Below are positions 51,434 to 60,551 of a stretch of DNA of 64,000 nt, piece after piece. Every line of letters begins with the position of its first letter. Positions within the stretch are counted from its first letter, which is position 1. Source of the stretch: an uncultured Thermoanaerobaculum sp. (GTDB lineage: Bacteria; Acidobacteriota; Thermoanaerobaculia; Thermoanaerobaculales; Thermoanaerobaculaceae); the NCBI GenBank assembly GCA_937934115.1, contig CALHAH010000015.1, positions 186,001 through 250,000 of the forward strand, written 5' to 3'. The notes under the pieces were generated by a model, which was given only the letters and a program-made list of their open reading frames with translations, did no database searches and was not told the origin of the DNA. The position numbers were made by a program, and so were the translations under genes.

Positions 51434-52558
51434 TCACCGGCTCCGCCTTAGCACCCTCTCCAGCGCCGATACAAATGAGTCAATCTCTTGCCTTGGGGTG
51501 GCAAGACCCAAGGAAACCCGCAACGTTCTCGCAGCCAATTCGTCGAAACCCATAGCTCTTACCACAGCACTGGGCAAGCTCGCCCCTGAGCTGCATGCCG
51601 GTCCAGAGGATACTGCAAATCCCTCCAAATCCAAAGCCACCACTGCCACATGGCCCAAAAGGGGTGGCGGTAATCCCAAACAGGAAGTGTTGGGAACGCG
51701 AGACGCTTTTTGACCCAACACCACCACCTCAGGGATCCGTTCCTTAAGGAGGCGCTCCAGGTAATCACGAAGGGTAGCCACCTCTGCCCAAAGCTTTATC
51801 CTTTCCCCCACGAAGTGGCAAGCCCAGCCCAAGGCGTGCACCGCCAAAAGGGGTTCGGTGCCCCCCCTTCGTCTGAGCTCTTGCTCGCCGGGTACGAGGG
51901 CCGGCAACTCCAAATCGCTTCGTACCAACAGGGCGCCGGCCCCGGGGAAGCCTCCCATTTTGTGGGCGGAAAGCGCCAAGGTGTGGACACCAAGCTGATG
52001 GAAATCCACCGGCACCTTGCCCACCGCTTGCACCGCGTCGCAGTGGATCAACACCTTCGGGTGGGCCAGCGCCGCAACCCAGCTTTCTACCGGTTGCAGA
52101 ACCCCGGTTTCGTGGTTCGCCAGCTGCACACAAACCACAGCCGGCGGTTGTACTTTTGCCAGTGGCTCCCGGCGGAGGAGCCCTTGCTCGTCCACGGGAA
52201 GCACCTCGACGCTGGCACCCAAACCGGCGAGGGCTTCGGCAGCGGCGAATACCGAAGGGTGTTCGGTGGCACCCACGTACACGCGAACTCCACTGGGCCC
52301 TCCCAAAAGCCGCGCCAGTCCCCACAACGCCAGGGCATTGGCCTCGGTGCCCCCAGATGTGAACACCACTTCCTGAGGGCTAGCGGCCAGCAACGCGGCA
52401 ACCCGAAACCGTGCCTCCTCCACGAAACTTCGCGCCAGCCGCCCCTCCTGGTGGAGGCTGGAGGGGTTACCCCAACGCACCCCTCCCAGCTCAAGCACCT
52501 TTTCCCAGACCTCAGGCAAGGGAAAGGTAGTGGCGTTGTGGTCAAGGTAAACTCGCAT
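51434..52558 (-). CDS. Cysteine desulfurase (IscS/NifS family)
   Basis: A 374-aa class V PLP enzyme that moves sulfur from cysteine to a protein persulfide. MRVYLDHNATT opens it; FTSGGTEANALAL, the PLP lysine in SAHKMGGFPG, and the persulfide Cys in SSGPACSSGAS are intact. It starts the operon with the FHA protein and mnmA, so tRNA thiolation is the likely main outlet. ATG 52558 has no Shine-Dalgarno but has TATAAT six bases upstream. Confidence 0.94.
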   Translation of the reverse strand: MRVYLDHNATTFPLPEVWEKVLELGGVRWGNPSSLHQEGRLARSFVEEARFRVAALLAASPQEVVFTSGGTEANALALWGLARLLGGPSGVRVYVGATEHPSVFAAAEALAGLGASVEVLPVDEQGLLRREPLAKVQPPAVVCVQLANHETGVLQPVESWVAALAHPKVLIHCDAVQAVGKVPVDFHQLGVHTLALSAHKMGGFPGAGALLVRSDLELPALVPGEQELRRRGGTEPLLAVHALGWACHFVGERIKLWAEVATLRDYLERLLKERIPEVVVLGQKASRVPNTSCLGLPPPLLGHVAVVALDLEGFAVSSGPACSSGASLPSAVVRAMGFDELAARTLRVSLGLATPRQEIDSFVSALERVLRRSR

Positions 52559-52564
52559 TTTCGC

Positions 52565-52570
52565 ATTATA
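52565..52570 (-). promoter_or_regulatory. Leaderless -10 element of the cysteine desulfurase operon
   Basis: A perfect TATAAT, six bases, then ATG. Transcription would start on or next to the start codon. No convincing -35 is seen. Confidence 0.65.
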
Positions 52571-52638
52571 AAGATCGCACCCGCAACCAACGCTCCGTGC
52601 TCTGCGCCAGGCGCAAGCCTAGGTCCTCGCGCCGGTGG

Positions 52639-52644
52639 TAGGAT
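52639..52644 (+). promoter_or_regulatory. Leaderless -10 element of dnaB
   Basis: TAGGAT, six bases, then the dnaB ATG, with no ribosome site. Together with the opposite-strand TATAAT it brackets the 92-bp divergent intergenic region. Confidence 0.5.
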
Positions 52645-52650
52645 ACGCGC

Positions 52651-54063
52651 ATGGGGGCGACGTCACCTTCCCAGGTTCAACCCGTTGACGGTGCGTCCGT
52701 GCGCGTGCCGTTTAGCGAATCGGCAGAGCGCGCAGTTCTGGGCGCCATCCTCAACGACGGAAACGCCTTTTACCGGGTGGTGGATGCCCTCAAACCCCAG
52801 GACTTTTACCTCGAGCCCCATCAGTTGGTGTTTCAGGCTTTTGCCCAACTGGCCCTGGAGAATACACCCATTGACCTGGTAAGCACGGTAGCCGCGATGG
52901 AACGCATGGGTACGCTTGCTCTGGTGGGTGGCCCCTCCTTCCTGGCTCAGCTGGCGCAGGACCTGCCAGACCCAGAAGCGGTGGAGCATTACGCCGAGAT
53001 CGTACGGGAAAAGGCCATTCGCCGCCAGCTCCTTAAGGTTTCCGGGTCGCTCATGGTGGAGGCGGGGCAAGAGGGAGGTCGCGCTCTCGACCTCCTCGAC
53101 CGCGTGGAAACCATGGTCTTAGAGCTGGCGGACCGCGCCATACAAACCGGCCCACGGAGGGTAAAGGACCTGGCCTACGCCGAGCTGGAGCACCTGGAAC
53201 GCGTCGCCAAATCCGACCACCCGTTTATTGGCTTGGAAACCGGTTTTCGCCGCTTGGACGAGCTCACCTCAGGGTTTAAGGAACAGGAGCTCATTGTCTT
53301 GGCGGCACGACCAGGGGTGGGGAAAACCGCCATGGCCCTCAACATTGCCTCCCACGTGGCCGTGCGGCGCAAAAAAAACGTGCTGTTTTTCTCCTTGGAA
53401 ATGTCGGCGTCCGCCTTGGTACGACGTTTGCTGGCAGCCCAAGCCAAAGTTAGCTTGCAAAAGATCATCAGCGGCCGAATTTCTTTTAAACCCGGGCGCT
53501 CCCCCAGCGATTTGGAGCGGCTGGTGGAGGGTGCCGATCATCTCGCTGAAGCCCCCTTGTGGATTGACGACTCAGCTTCTCTGTCGATCCTCGAACTGCG
53601 AGGCAAAGCCCGCAGGCTCATGATGGAACACGGCCTGGACTTAATCGTGGTTGACTACTTGCAGCTTTTAAGCTCAGGGCTCAAAACCGAAAACCGCACC
53701 CAGGAGGTTTCCGCCATCTCCCGAGGTTTGAAAGCTGTGGCGAAACAGCTCAACGTCCCCATCTTAGCCCTGTCCCAGCTTTCCCGGCAACCGGAGCGGC
53801 GGGGCGCCGACGCCCGCCCCCAGCTTTCGGACTTACGGGAGTCTGGCTCCATTGAACAGGACGCCGACGTGGTGATTTTCATCCATCGCAAGATTGCCCC
53901 GAAAGCCGAGGAGGAAAACATGGAAGAATCCCGGAAGGCTGAAATCATCATTGCCAAGCAACGCAACGGCCCCACGGACGCCTTCCTGTTGGTGTACCTG
54001 GAACCGTACACGCTGTTTACCGATCCCGAGTTCACCGATGAAGCCGCTGCTCCCGTTTTTTGA
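52651..54063 (+). CDS. dnaB: Replicative DNA helicase DnaB
   Basis: A 470-aa DnaB. The N-terminal helical domain has SAERAVLGAILND, the Walker A is ARPGVGKTAMAL, and FFSLEMSA, the Walker B VVDYLQLL and RESGSIEQDADVV are present. It unwinds DNA at the fork as a hexamer. No intein or insertion is seen. Its 3' end overlaps mlaE by 26 bp, coupling a replication gene to lipid transport genes, probably by genome compaction rather than shared function. Confidence 0.96.
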   Translation: MGATSPSQVQPVDGASVRVPFSESAERAVLGAILNDGNAFYRVVDALKPQDFYLEPHQLVFQAFAQLALENTPIDLVSTVAAMERMGTLALVGGPSFLAQLAQDLPDPEAVEHYAEIVREKAIRRQLLKVSGSLMVEAGQEGGRALDLLDRVETMVLELADRAIQTGPRRVKDLAYAELEHLERVAKSDHPFIGLETGFRRLDELTSGFKEQELIVLAARPGVGKTAMALNIASHVAVRRKKNVLFFSLEMSASALVRRLLAAQAKVSLQKIISGRISFKPGRSPSDLERLVEGADHLAEAPLWIDDSASLSILELRGKARRLMMEHGLDLIVVDYLQLLSSGLKTENRTQEVSAISRGLKAVAKQLNVPILALSQLSRQPERRGADARPQLSDLRESGSIEQDADVVIFIHRKIAPKAEEENMEESRKAEIIIAKQRNGPTDAFLLVYLEPYTLFTDPEFTDEAAAPVF

Positions 54064-54817
54064 GGCCGTCGGCCGCCGATGGGTGGCGGTTTTCGAGGAG
54101 GTGGGCCGGTTCTTTTATATCCTGCACAGCACCATCCTGTGGACCTTCCGCAAACCGTTCGATGTGCGGGAGTGGGTGCGGCAAATGGTGCGCGTAGGCG
54201 TGGAATCCGTGCCGGTGGTGGGGCTCACTGCCCTGTTTACGGGCATGGTTTTGGCGTTGCAAACCTACCGTGGCTTTGCCCGCTTCCATGCGGAAGGGTT
54301 CGTGGCTTCGGTGGTTTCCCTTTCCCTCACGCGGGAGCTGGCACCGGTACTGGCCGCCCTGATGATTGCCGGGCGCATTGGTTCCTCCTTTGCCGCGGAA
54401 CTGGGAACCATGCGGGTCACCGAGCAAATAGACGCCCTGTACGCCATGGCCGTGGAACCCGTGCAGTACTTGGTGGTGCCGCGGGTGGGAGCAGCCACGG
54501 TCATGCTTCCCTTTCTTGTGGTCCTTGCTGATGGCATTGGGGTTTTTGGCGGTTATGCGGTGGCGGTAGGGCTTATGGGCGCAAACCCCGTGGTTTACTG
54601 GGACAAAACCTTCCAGTATTTAGACCTCAACGACGTGTTTTCTGGGCTCATCAAAGCCGCGGTTTTTGGGCTTATTTTGGCAGTGACCGGTTGTTCCAAG
54701 GGCTTTTTTACCACCGGTGGAGCGGAAGGGGTGGGACGCGCCACCACCGCTGCTGTGGTCATGGCCTCGCTAGTTATCCTGCTCTCGGATTTCTTCCTCA
54801 CCAAAATTTTGTTTTAG
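54038..54817 (+). CDS. mlaE: MlaE-type permease of an MCE lipid transporter
   Basis: A 259-aa, five-TM permease. It carries the family blocks SVPVVGLTALFTGMVLALQ, LTRELAPVLAALMIAGRIGSSFAAELGTMRVTEQIDAL and FGLILAVTGCSKGFFTTGGAEGVGRATT. With MlaF and an MCE protein it moves phospholipids between membranes. ATG 54038 is inside the end of dnaB. The three genes mlaE-mlaF-mlaD are tightly packed; mlaA, mlaB and mlaC are absent here. Confidence 0.93.
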   Translation: MKPLLPFFEAVGRRWVAVFEEVGRFFYILHSTILWTFRKPFDVREWVRQMVRVGVESVPVVGLTALFTGMVLALQTYRGFARFHAEGFVASVVSLSLTRELAPVLAALMIAGRIGSSFAAELGTMRVTEQIDALYAMAVEPVQYLVVPRVGAATVMLPFLVVLADGIGVFGGYAVAVGLMGANPVVYWDKTFQYLDLNDVFSGLIKAAVFGLILAVTGCSKGFFTTGGAEGVGRATTAAVVMASLVILLSDFFLTKILF

Positions 54818-54826
54818 GGAGGCGGC

Positions 54827-55609
54827 ATGCAAGAACAAAGCTCCGGCAGTTCCCGTCGCCTTCCTAAAATTGCCGTGATAGATCTGTGGAAGTCCTTTTC
54901 CGGCAAGGAGGTGTTGCGAGGCGTCAACCTAACCGTGGCTCCCGGTGAATCCCTGGTTATCGTCGGCGGCTCAGGCGCGGGAAAAAGCGTGCTCTTGAAG
55001 CATCTCATTGGCCTTATCCAACCCGATCGCGGTCATGTGATCGTAGACGGCGAAGACCTGGCCTGTGCCGACCCCGAAAGGTGCCTCGCCATTCGCCGAA
55101 AATTCGGCATGTCTTTCCAAGAAGGGGCGCTTTTCGACTCCATGAACGTTTTCGACAACATCGCGTTCCCCTTGCGCCGTCACACGCGCATGAGCGAAGA
55201 GGAAATTGCCGAAAGGGTGCGAGAGTGCTTAAACCTCGTGCACCTTTCCGGTATCGAAAAAAAAATGCCCGCACAGCTTTCGGGAGGCATGCGGCGGCGG
55301 GTGGGCTTTGCCCGCGCTATTGCCTTAAAACCCGAGATCCTGCTCTTTGACGAACCCAACACCGGACTTGACCCCATTACCGCTGCGGCCATTGACAGGG
55401 TCATCATGGAAATGCGTGACAAACTGCCGGTGACCATGGTCACCATAACCCACGATATGAGCTCGGCGTTTCGCATTGCTGACCGTATTGCCATGCTGCG
55501 GGACGGGAAAATCGTGGCGGTGGCTGCGCCCGAGGAGTTTCGCACGTTGCCTGACCCTTACGTACAAGGCTTTCTAGCGGGACAGCCGGTAGATGAGGAG
55601 GTGGCATGA
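54827..55609 (+). CDS. mlaF: MlaF-type ABC ATPase
   Basis: A 260-aa ATP-binding subunit with Walker A GGSGAGKSVLL, Q-loop FGMSFQEGALFDSMNVFDN, signature QLSGGMRRRVGFARA, Walker B ILLFDEPNTGLDP and switch His in ITHDM. It is preceded by GGGAGG. It energises the MlaE permease encoded upstream, and its stop overlaps the mlaD start (ATGA). Confidence 0.95.
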   Translation: MQEQSSGSSRRLPKIAVIDLWKSFSGKEVLRGVNLTVAPGESLVIVGGSGAGKSVLLKHLIGLIQPDRGHVIVDGEDLACADPERCLAIRRKFGMSFQEGALFDSMNVFDNIAFPLRRHTRMSEEEIAERVRECLNLVHLSGIEKKMPAQLSGGMRRRVGFARAIALKPEILLFDEPNTGLDPITAAAIDRVIMEMRDKLPVTMVTITHDMSSAFRIADRIAMLRDGKIVAVAAPEEFRTLPDPYVQGFLAGQPVDEEVA

Positions 55610-57081
55610 GTCAAACCGCAAAAGTTGGCGCCTTCATGTTGGTGGCGCTGGTGATTTTGGCCGTTTTTATCATCAAGATCGAGGAAATCCCCTTTGGCGC
55701 CAAGGCTGGTCGCCAAACCGTGCAGGCGGAGTTCCCATCGGTGGCTGGACTCGACGTAAAAAGCCCAGTGCGCATTGCGGGCGTACGGGTTGGAATTGTG
55801 GAAAAAATTGAGCTGGCCGGTACCCGGGCGCGCGTTACGCTGTCCCTGGACCCGCAGGTGCGGCTCCACCAAGGGGCGTGGGCCGAGGTCACAAGCCTCG
55901 GAATGCTGGGGGATAAGTACGTGGAGCTGCACCCTGGGCCCCTGGAGGCGCCGCCGCTACCCCCAGGTGTCGTGCTCTCTGGGGAAAGTCCCGTGGGTTT
56001 TGACCAAATTTTGAAAACAGCAGGCGAAATTGGGGGTGACATCAAGGAGGTCACGGCCAGCCTGCGGCGAGCCTTAGGGGGCGAGGCTGGGGCTGCCAAG
56101 CTCGAGGAGATTTTGGAAAACGTTCGCCAGCTCACCGCAGAAACCCGTAATCTCGTGGCGGCCAACCGTGCCGACGTGAGTGCTACCATCGAGAACTTCC
56201 GGGCTTTTTCTGCCACCCTCCGCGACGAACTCCCTAAGCTTGCCGATAAACTGCAAAAGCTCGCGGACAACGTAGATGCCGTGCTGGCGGAGAACCGCAG
56301 CAACGTGTCCGACACCATCGCCAACCTCAAGGACGTGTCGGGGAGGCTGCGAACCTCCGCCGACAACTTAAGCCAAATCACCACCAAGATCGCTAAGGGC
56401 GAGGGGACTATCGGCAAGCTCGTGAACGACGAAGAAACCGTGAACAACCTCAACAGCACCTTGAAATCAGTGGAATCCGGCGTGCAGAGCTTGAAAAACA
56501 CCATTGGGCGGGCCGAACGCTGGCGTTTAGACGTGACCCTGCGCACGGAGAGCCTGCCAAAAGCCGATGACTCGCGCTCAGCCTTTGGCTTTGACCTCCA
56601 CACCACCGAACGGCGGTTTTTCCGTCTCGAGCTCGTAGATTCCCCTTACGGCCGGGTTCGCAATACCCGAGAAACCGTCACCACCACCTTCCCCGATGGT
56701 CACCGCGAAACCTACGTGCAGGAAAAGCAAAAGATCACCGATGCCTCGACGGTTAACGCCCAAATTGGCTACCACTGGGGCACTACCACGGTGCGGGCGG
56801 GGCTTTTCGAGTCTGAAGGCGGCTTTGGCGTGGATCAGGCCCTGCTGCAAAACAAGCTCAAGCTTACGTTGGAAGCCTACGACTTCAACCGTGACATCAA
56901 GCCCCCCCACCTGCGGCTGGAAGGCCGGTACTTCCTCACCCCTAACATCTTTGCCTTTGCCGGTTGGGACGACCCCCGCTGGTCCTCGCGCTCGTCTTTG
57001 CTGGTGGGGGCGGGCATTACCTGGAGGGATGAGGACCTCAAGTATCTTTTGGGGACCGCAGCCTCCTTGGGTGGCAAGTGA
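55606..57081 (+). CDS. mlaD: MCE (MlaD) protein with long helical stalk and probable C-terminal outer-membrane beta-barrel
   Basis: A 491-aa protein, much longer than E. coli MlaD (about 180 aa). It has an N-terminal TM helix (about 7-22) and one MCE domain (about 35-125, VQAEFPSVAGLDVKSPVRIAGVRVG). About 150 residues of helical heptad-like sequence follow (LPKLADKLQKLADNVDAVLAENRSNV; DNLSQITTKIAKGEGTIGKLVND). About 185 C-terminal residues then alternate polar and hydrophobic in strand-like runs (STVNAQIGYHWG, TVRAGLFES, KLKLTLEAYDFNRD, HLRLEGRYFLTPNIFAFAGWDD, SSLLVGAGITWRDEDLKYLLG). I read the last part as a small outer-membrane beta-barrel, so one chain could span the periplasm. Confidence 0.85.
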   Translation: MSQTAKVGAFMLVALVILAVFIIKIEEIPFGAKAGRQTVQAEFPSVAGLDVKSPVRIAGVRVGIVEKIELAGTRARVTLSLDPQVRLHQGAWAEVTSLGMLGDKYVELHPGPLEAPPLPPGVVLSGESPVGFDQILKTAGEIGGDIKEVTASLRRALGGEAGAAKLEEILENVRQLTAETRNLVAANRADVSATIENFRAFSATLRDELPKLADKLQKLADNVDAVLAENRSNVSDTIANLKDVSGRLRTSADNLSQITTKIAKGEGTIGKLVNDEETVNNLNSTLKSVESGVQSLKNTIGRAERWRLDVTLRTESLPKADDSRSAFGFDLHTTERRFFRLELVDSPYGRVRNTRETVTTTFPDGHRETYVQEKQKITDASTVNAQIGYHWGTTTVRAGLFESEGGFGVDQALLQNKLKLTLEAYDFNRDIKPPHLRLEGRYFLTPNIFAFAGWDDPRWSSRSSLLVGAGITWRDEDLKYLLGTAASLGGK

Positions 57082-57111
57082 GGCAAACGTAAGGATGGGC
57101 AAGGCGTCGGC

Positions 57112-58440
57112 GTGAGCGTGTGGGAGTGCATCAACTGCGGCCAAACCACCAGTAAGTGGCTAGGCCGGTGCCCTGCCTGTGGTGCCTTTAACACCTTCGC
57201 GCCACAACCGGAAAAGCGGCGCACCCGCACCCGTTCCCCTGAGCCCGTGCCTTTAGACGCCATTGCTTTAGAAACTCTCCCCCGACGTTCCACCGGTCTG
57301 CCCGGCTGCGACCGGGTTTTGGGTGGCGGCTTGGTGCCCGGCTCGCTGGTGCTTTTGGCTGGCGAACCGGGGGTTGGCAAATCCACCTTGCTCCTGCAAA
57401 TTGCAAACCGTATCGCTGAGGGTGGCAAGGTTCTGTACGCCAGTGCTGAGGAATCAGCGACACAGGTAGCCCTCCGCGCCCGCCGGCTCGCCTGCCAGCA
57501 CCCCAGCGTGTTGCTTTTGGCCGAATCCACGGTGGAGGCCGTTCTCGAGGTGGTAAGCCGACTCAAACCATCACTTTTGGTGGTGGATTCGGTGCAAGCC
57601 ATGCGCTCGGAAAACGTCCCATCCATTCCCGGCAGCGTTACACAGGTACGAGAGGTGGCCGCCCGGGTGGCGGAAGCCGTGAAGAAAAACGGGCCACCGG
57701 CAATCATGGTGGGCCACGTAACCAAGGACGGCACGGTGGCGGGACCCAAGTCACTGGAGCACCTCGTGGACGTGGTGTTGGAGTTTTCCGGAAACACCGC
57801 CCACGCCAACCGCCTGCTGCGGGCCACCAAGAACCGATTCGGCCCGGCCCTGGAGCTGGCCCTCTTTTCCATGGGCGAAATGGGGCTTGAAGAAATTACC
57901 AACCCATCCCAGGCGCTTTTGGCCGATCGCGTGCCGGGAGCCCCGGGCTCGGCCGTAACTGTGGTGCTGGAAGGGCTCTCACCGCTTCTGGTGGAAATCC
58001 AAGCGCTGGTTTCCCGCTCGCCGCTTGTGAACCCGCGCCGAGTGGCCCAGGGCTTTGACGCCGGCCGTTTGGCTTTGCTTTTGGCGGTTGTAGAAAAACG
58101 AGCAGGCGCGAAGCTCGCCGATCGCGATGTGTTCGTAAACGTAGCCGGTGGTCTCGAGGTGGTGGAACCGGCGGCCGACTTAGCGGTGGTGGCGGCCGTG
58201 CTTTCCTCGCTGGCTGATGTCCCCCTCCCGGACGATGCGGTGTTTTTTGGGGAAGTGGGCCTTCTGGGGGAAGTACGAGCGGTGGGTCGCGGCGACGCCC
58301 GCCTGCGGGAAGCGCAGGCTTTGGGTTTTCGCCGCGCGTTTACGGCCAAAAGCGCTTCCCTGGAAGCAAATCCAGCCTTACGTGTGGCGGCCTTTGGGGA
58401 CATTGCTGCTCTCGCCAGGCACTTGAAGTTGCTACACTAA
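57112..58440 (+). CDS. radA: DNA repair protein RadA (Sms)
   Basis: A 442-aa RadA. It has an N-terminal zinc finger (ECINCGQTTSKWLGRCPACG), a RecA-like ATPase with GEPGVGKSTLLLQ and the RadA-specific KNRFG motif (TKNRFGPALEL), and a C-terminal Lon-like domain. It helps branch migration and processing of recombination intermediates. The GTG start is weakly supported but gives Cys6 at the usual place. It lies 30 bp after mlaD. Confidence 0.95.
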   Translation: MSVWECINCGQTTSKWLGRCPACGAFNTFAPQPEKRRTRTRSPEPVPLDAIALETLPRRSTGLPGCDRVLGGGLVPGSLVLLAGEPGVGKSTLLLQIANRIAEGGKVLYASAEESATQVALRARRLACQHPSVLLLAESTVEAVLEVVSRLKPSLLVVDSVQAMRSENVPSIPGSVTQVREVAARVAEAVKKNGPPAIMVGHVTKDGTVAGPKSLEHLVDVVLEFSGNTAHANRLLRATKNRFGPALELALFSMGEMGLEEITNPSQALLADRVPGAPGSAVTVVLEGLSPLLVEIQALVSRSPLVNPRRVAQGFDAGRLALLLAVVEKRAGAKLADRDVFVNVAGGLEVVEPAADLAVVAAVLSSLADVPLPDDAVFFGEVGLLGEVRAVGRGDARLREAQALGFRRAFTAKSASLEANPALRVAAFGDIAALARHLKLLH

Positions 58441-58457
58441 GCGTACGTAGGTACGGT

Positions 58458-60551
58458 ATGGACGAGGCCCTCACACCCAAGGTCGTGGCCCTGCTCAACG
58501 ACCTGGAAGCCTACAGACGAGCTTTGCGCTTGTACCCCGCAGGTCACCCCGGCTTGGAACCGCTCAAAGGCCGGCTGCAAAGGGACATTGGCGCACTCCC
58601 CGAAGAGCCCCTGGTGCGGCTGGTGCTGAACCCAGACCGGGTTTTTTGGGGGGAGCACGAGGTAGTGCCACCGGCTGAAGCTCCCGGGCGCCGCCTGGTG
58701 CAGCTCCTCTTCCAGCTGGGTATAGCGGTGGTGCAAATGAGTTTTCCCGAGGCCGCAGAGGGCTTGCTGGCTCTCACGCAGTTCCTCGCCAACCTGGGGG
58801 AAACCCCCCGGGAAGCCGATCGCCAAACGCTGCTGGCGGCTGCTGCGGACTTTCCTGGCGTGCAGCTGTTTCCTTTGGACCTCTCCGGGGTGCAAGTGGT
58901 CACCGAGGAGGAGGTGAGCAGCAAAGAAGGCTCGCGGTTGGCGTGGCCGCAACTGGCCAAGCTTCTAGCTCGGGATTGGGCTTTTGCCTGGCCGGGAAAG
59001 CTCAAGGAAGGGCTTTTGGACGCCGGTTCGGTGGTGGAACTGGCCAACACCTTGCCCGATCCCGGTCCCCTGTTTGAGTACCTTTTCCGTTCGGTGGCGG
59101 ATGCCTTGGAGGCATCACCTCACGCGCAGCGGCCGCTTTTGGTCTCCGAGCTGCGGCTGTTTCTTGCGGATCTTTGCCGCCTTTTGCAACCCGAACGCCG
59201 CAGCTTGGCGATGGCTGCCTTCCTCCGCCAGCCGCGGCTCGCTGACCTCCTGCGTAGCCGAGACCCCATCGCGACTTGGGAAGCTGTCTTGGACGGTGTG
59301 GAGCTCCTGCTGCTTTACGATGAGCCGGTGCCCCCTGCCATTCAGCGCCTGCTGGGAGAGTTGGCTTCTCCGGAAATCGTGACCGACATGCAAGTCCCCG
59401 TGGAGATCGTCAAGCGAGCGCGGCAGCTTTTGCCGCGGCTACCCGTCCCTGGCGAACAGGCCCCGGCGGTCGTCCCAGAGGCCAGGGGCAAGGCCACGGT
59501 GGATTGGTCGCAAATGCCTTGGGTGAGGGAGCTTTCCGCAGCTTGTGCCGAAAGCGAAGTTGCGGCCCATTTCGTGCGGATCCTGGGCGAAATGCTCACC
59601 CTCTGGCCGGGGGCCCACGCTGGTGAGGCAGCCGCCGCCCGCTTGGCGGAGGTCTTTGTGGATGCGGTAGCCGCTGGCGATTACCCCACGGCCCAGCGCG
59701 TAGCCCCTTTGGTGGGGGCCTCGCGCAGTCCCCAGTTGCAAGAAAAGGCCATGCAGCGGGCAGTAGAAGTGTTGGTGGCAGCCTTAGGTACCAGCGACCA
59801 CCAGCACCACCCCACCCTTACCGCCATCCTCGCCGGTTTGGGAGAAAAAGCGCTGCCCGCCATCCTGGAAGCCCTGGCCGCCGAGGAGCGGCTCTCTGTG
59901 AGGAAGCGCCTCTTGGAGGCCGTGCTCCGCTTTGGCCCGCGGGCGGTTCCCTACCTGCGTCCGCTTTTGGAGGACGACCGCTGGTACGTGGTGCGCAATG
60001 CGGTGTTTTGCTTGCGGAAATTGCAAGACAAAGCCATTCTCCCAGCCATCAAACGCCTTCTCCCCCGCTTTCGGCCCCAGGTGGCCGCGGAAATTCTCAA
60101 AACCCTGGTGGCCTTCGAGGATCCGGAGTGGCTGCCACTTTTGCGGCGGGAGCTGGAAACCGAGGACGACGAGCGCGCCCGCGCTGCCCTGGGTGTGGCT
60201 TCGCGTATCCGCCACCCCGCGGTAGTGCGGGCTTTGGTGGAGCGGCTGCGGGCGCAAATGGGCATGAAGCTGCGGGAACCCATCACCTTAGACCTCATTC
60301 GCGCCCTTGGCCGTCTGCGAGACGCCCGCGCCTTACCGCTGCTGCAGGAAATCCTCGATCTCAAGCAGTGGCGCTACCCGTTTACCCTTGCCCCGCTACG
60401 TCGCGAGGCAGCTATGGCCATTGCCCAGCTGGAAGGGGCTGAGGCCCAGCGTCTCGCTCACAAACTTGCGGCCGGTAAGGACCGCGAGCTTGCAGCAGCG
60501 GTGCAGCAAGGGAAAAGTTTGGCGGCAACGCGGGAAGAGGAGGAAGGGTGA
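58458..60551 (+). CDS. HEAT-repeat protein with shared N-terminal 'LYPxxHP' module
   Basis: A 697-aa protein. The N-terminal 130 residues (ALRLYPAGHPGLEPLKGRL; FWGEHEV; LVQLLFQLGIAVVQMSF) match the N-terminus of the HD-GYP protein encoded next, so both carry the same uncharacterised module. The C-terminal 300 residues are HEAT-like repeats (FGPRAVPYLRPLLEDDRWYV; RNAVFCLRKLQDKAILPAI; IRHPAVVRALVERLRAQ). There is no signal peptide, so it is probably cytosolic. Its stop overlaps the HD-GYP start (GTGA). Function unknown; a scaffold in a signalling complex is plausible. Confidence 0.75.
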   Translation: MDEALTPKVVALLNDLEAYRRALRLYPAGHPGLEPLKGRLQRDIGALPEEPLVRLVLNPDRVFWGEHEVVPPAEAPGRRLVQLLFQLGIAVVQMSFPEAAEGLLALTQFLANLGETPREADRQTLLAAAADFPGVQLFPLDLSGVQVVTEEEVSSKEGSRLAWPQLAKLLARDWAFAWPGKLKEGLLDAGSVVELANTLPDPGPLFEYLFRSVADALEASPHAQRPLLVSELRLFLADLCRLLQPERRSLAMAAFLRQPRLADLLRSRDPIATWEAVLDGVELLLLYDEPVPPAIQRLLGELASPEIVTDMQVPVEIVKRARQLLPRLPVPGEQAPAVVPEARGKATVDWSQMPWVRELSAACAESEVAAHFVRILGEMLTLWPGAHAGEAAAARLAEVFVDAVAAGDYPTAQRVAPLVGASRSPQLQEKAMQRAVEVLVAALGTSDHQHHPTLTAILAGLGEKALPAILEALAAEERLSVRKRLLEAVLRFGPRAVPYLRPLLEDDRWYVVRNAVFCLRKLQDKAILPAIKRLLPRFRPQVAAEILKTLVAFEDPEWLPLLRRELETEDDERARAALGVASRIRHPAVVRALVERLRAQMGMKLREPITLDLIRALGRLRDARALPLLQEILDLKQWRYPFTLAPLRREAAMAIAQLEGAEAQRLAHKLAAGKDRELAAAVQQGKSLAATREEEEG

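Noticed and set aside
55611-56606. A 331-codon open frame antisense to mlaD
   Set aside because: The translation is Ser/Thr/Arg-rich low complexity, and the opposite frame is a clear MCE protein.
56877-58403. A 508-codon open frame antisense to radA and the end of mlaD
   Set aside because: It is a shadow of GC-rich codon usage on the other strand; the Ala/Ser/Arg-rich translation has no recognisable motif.
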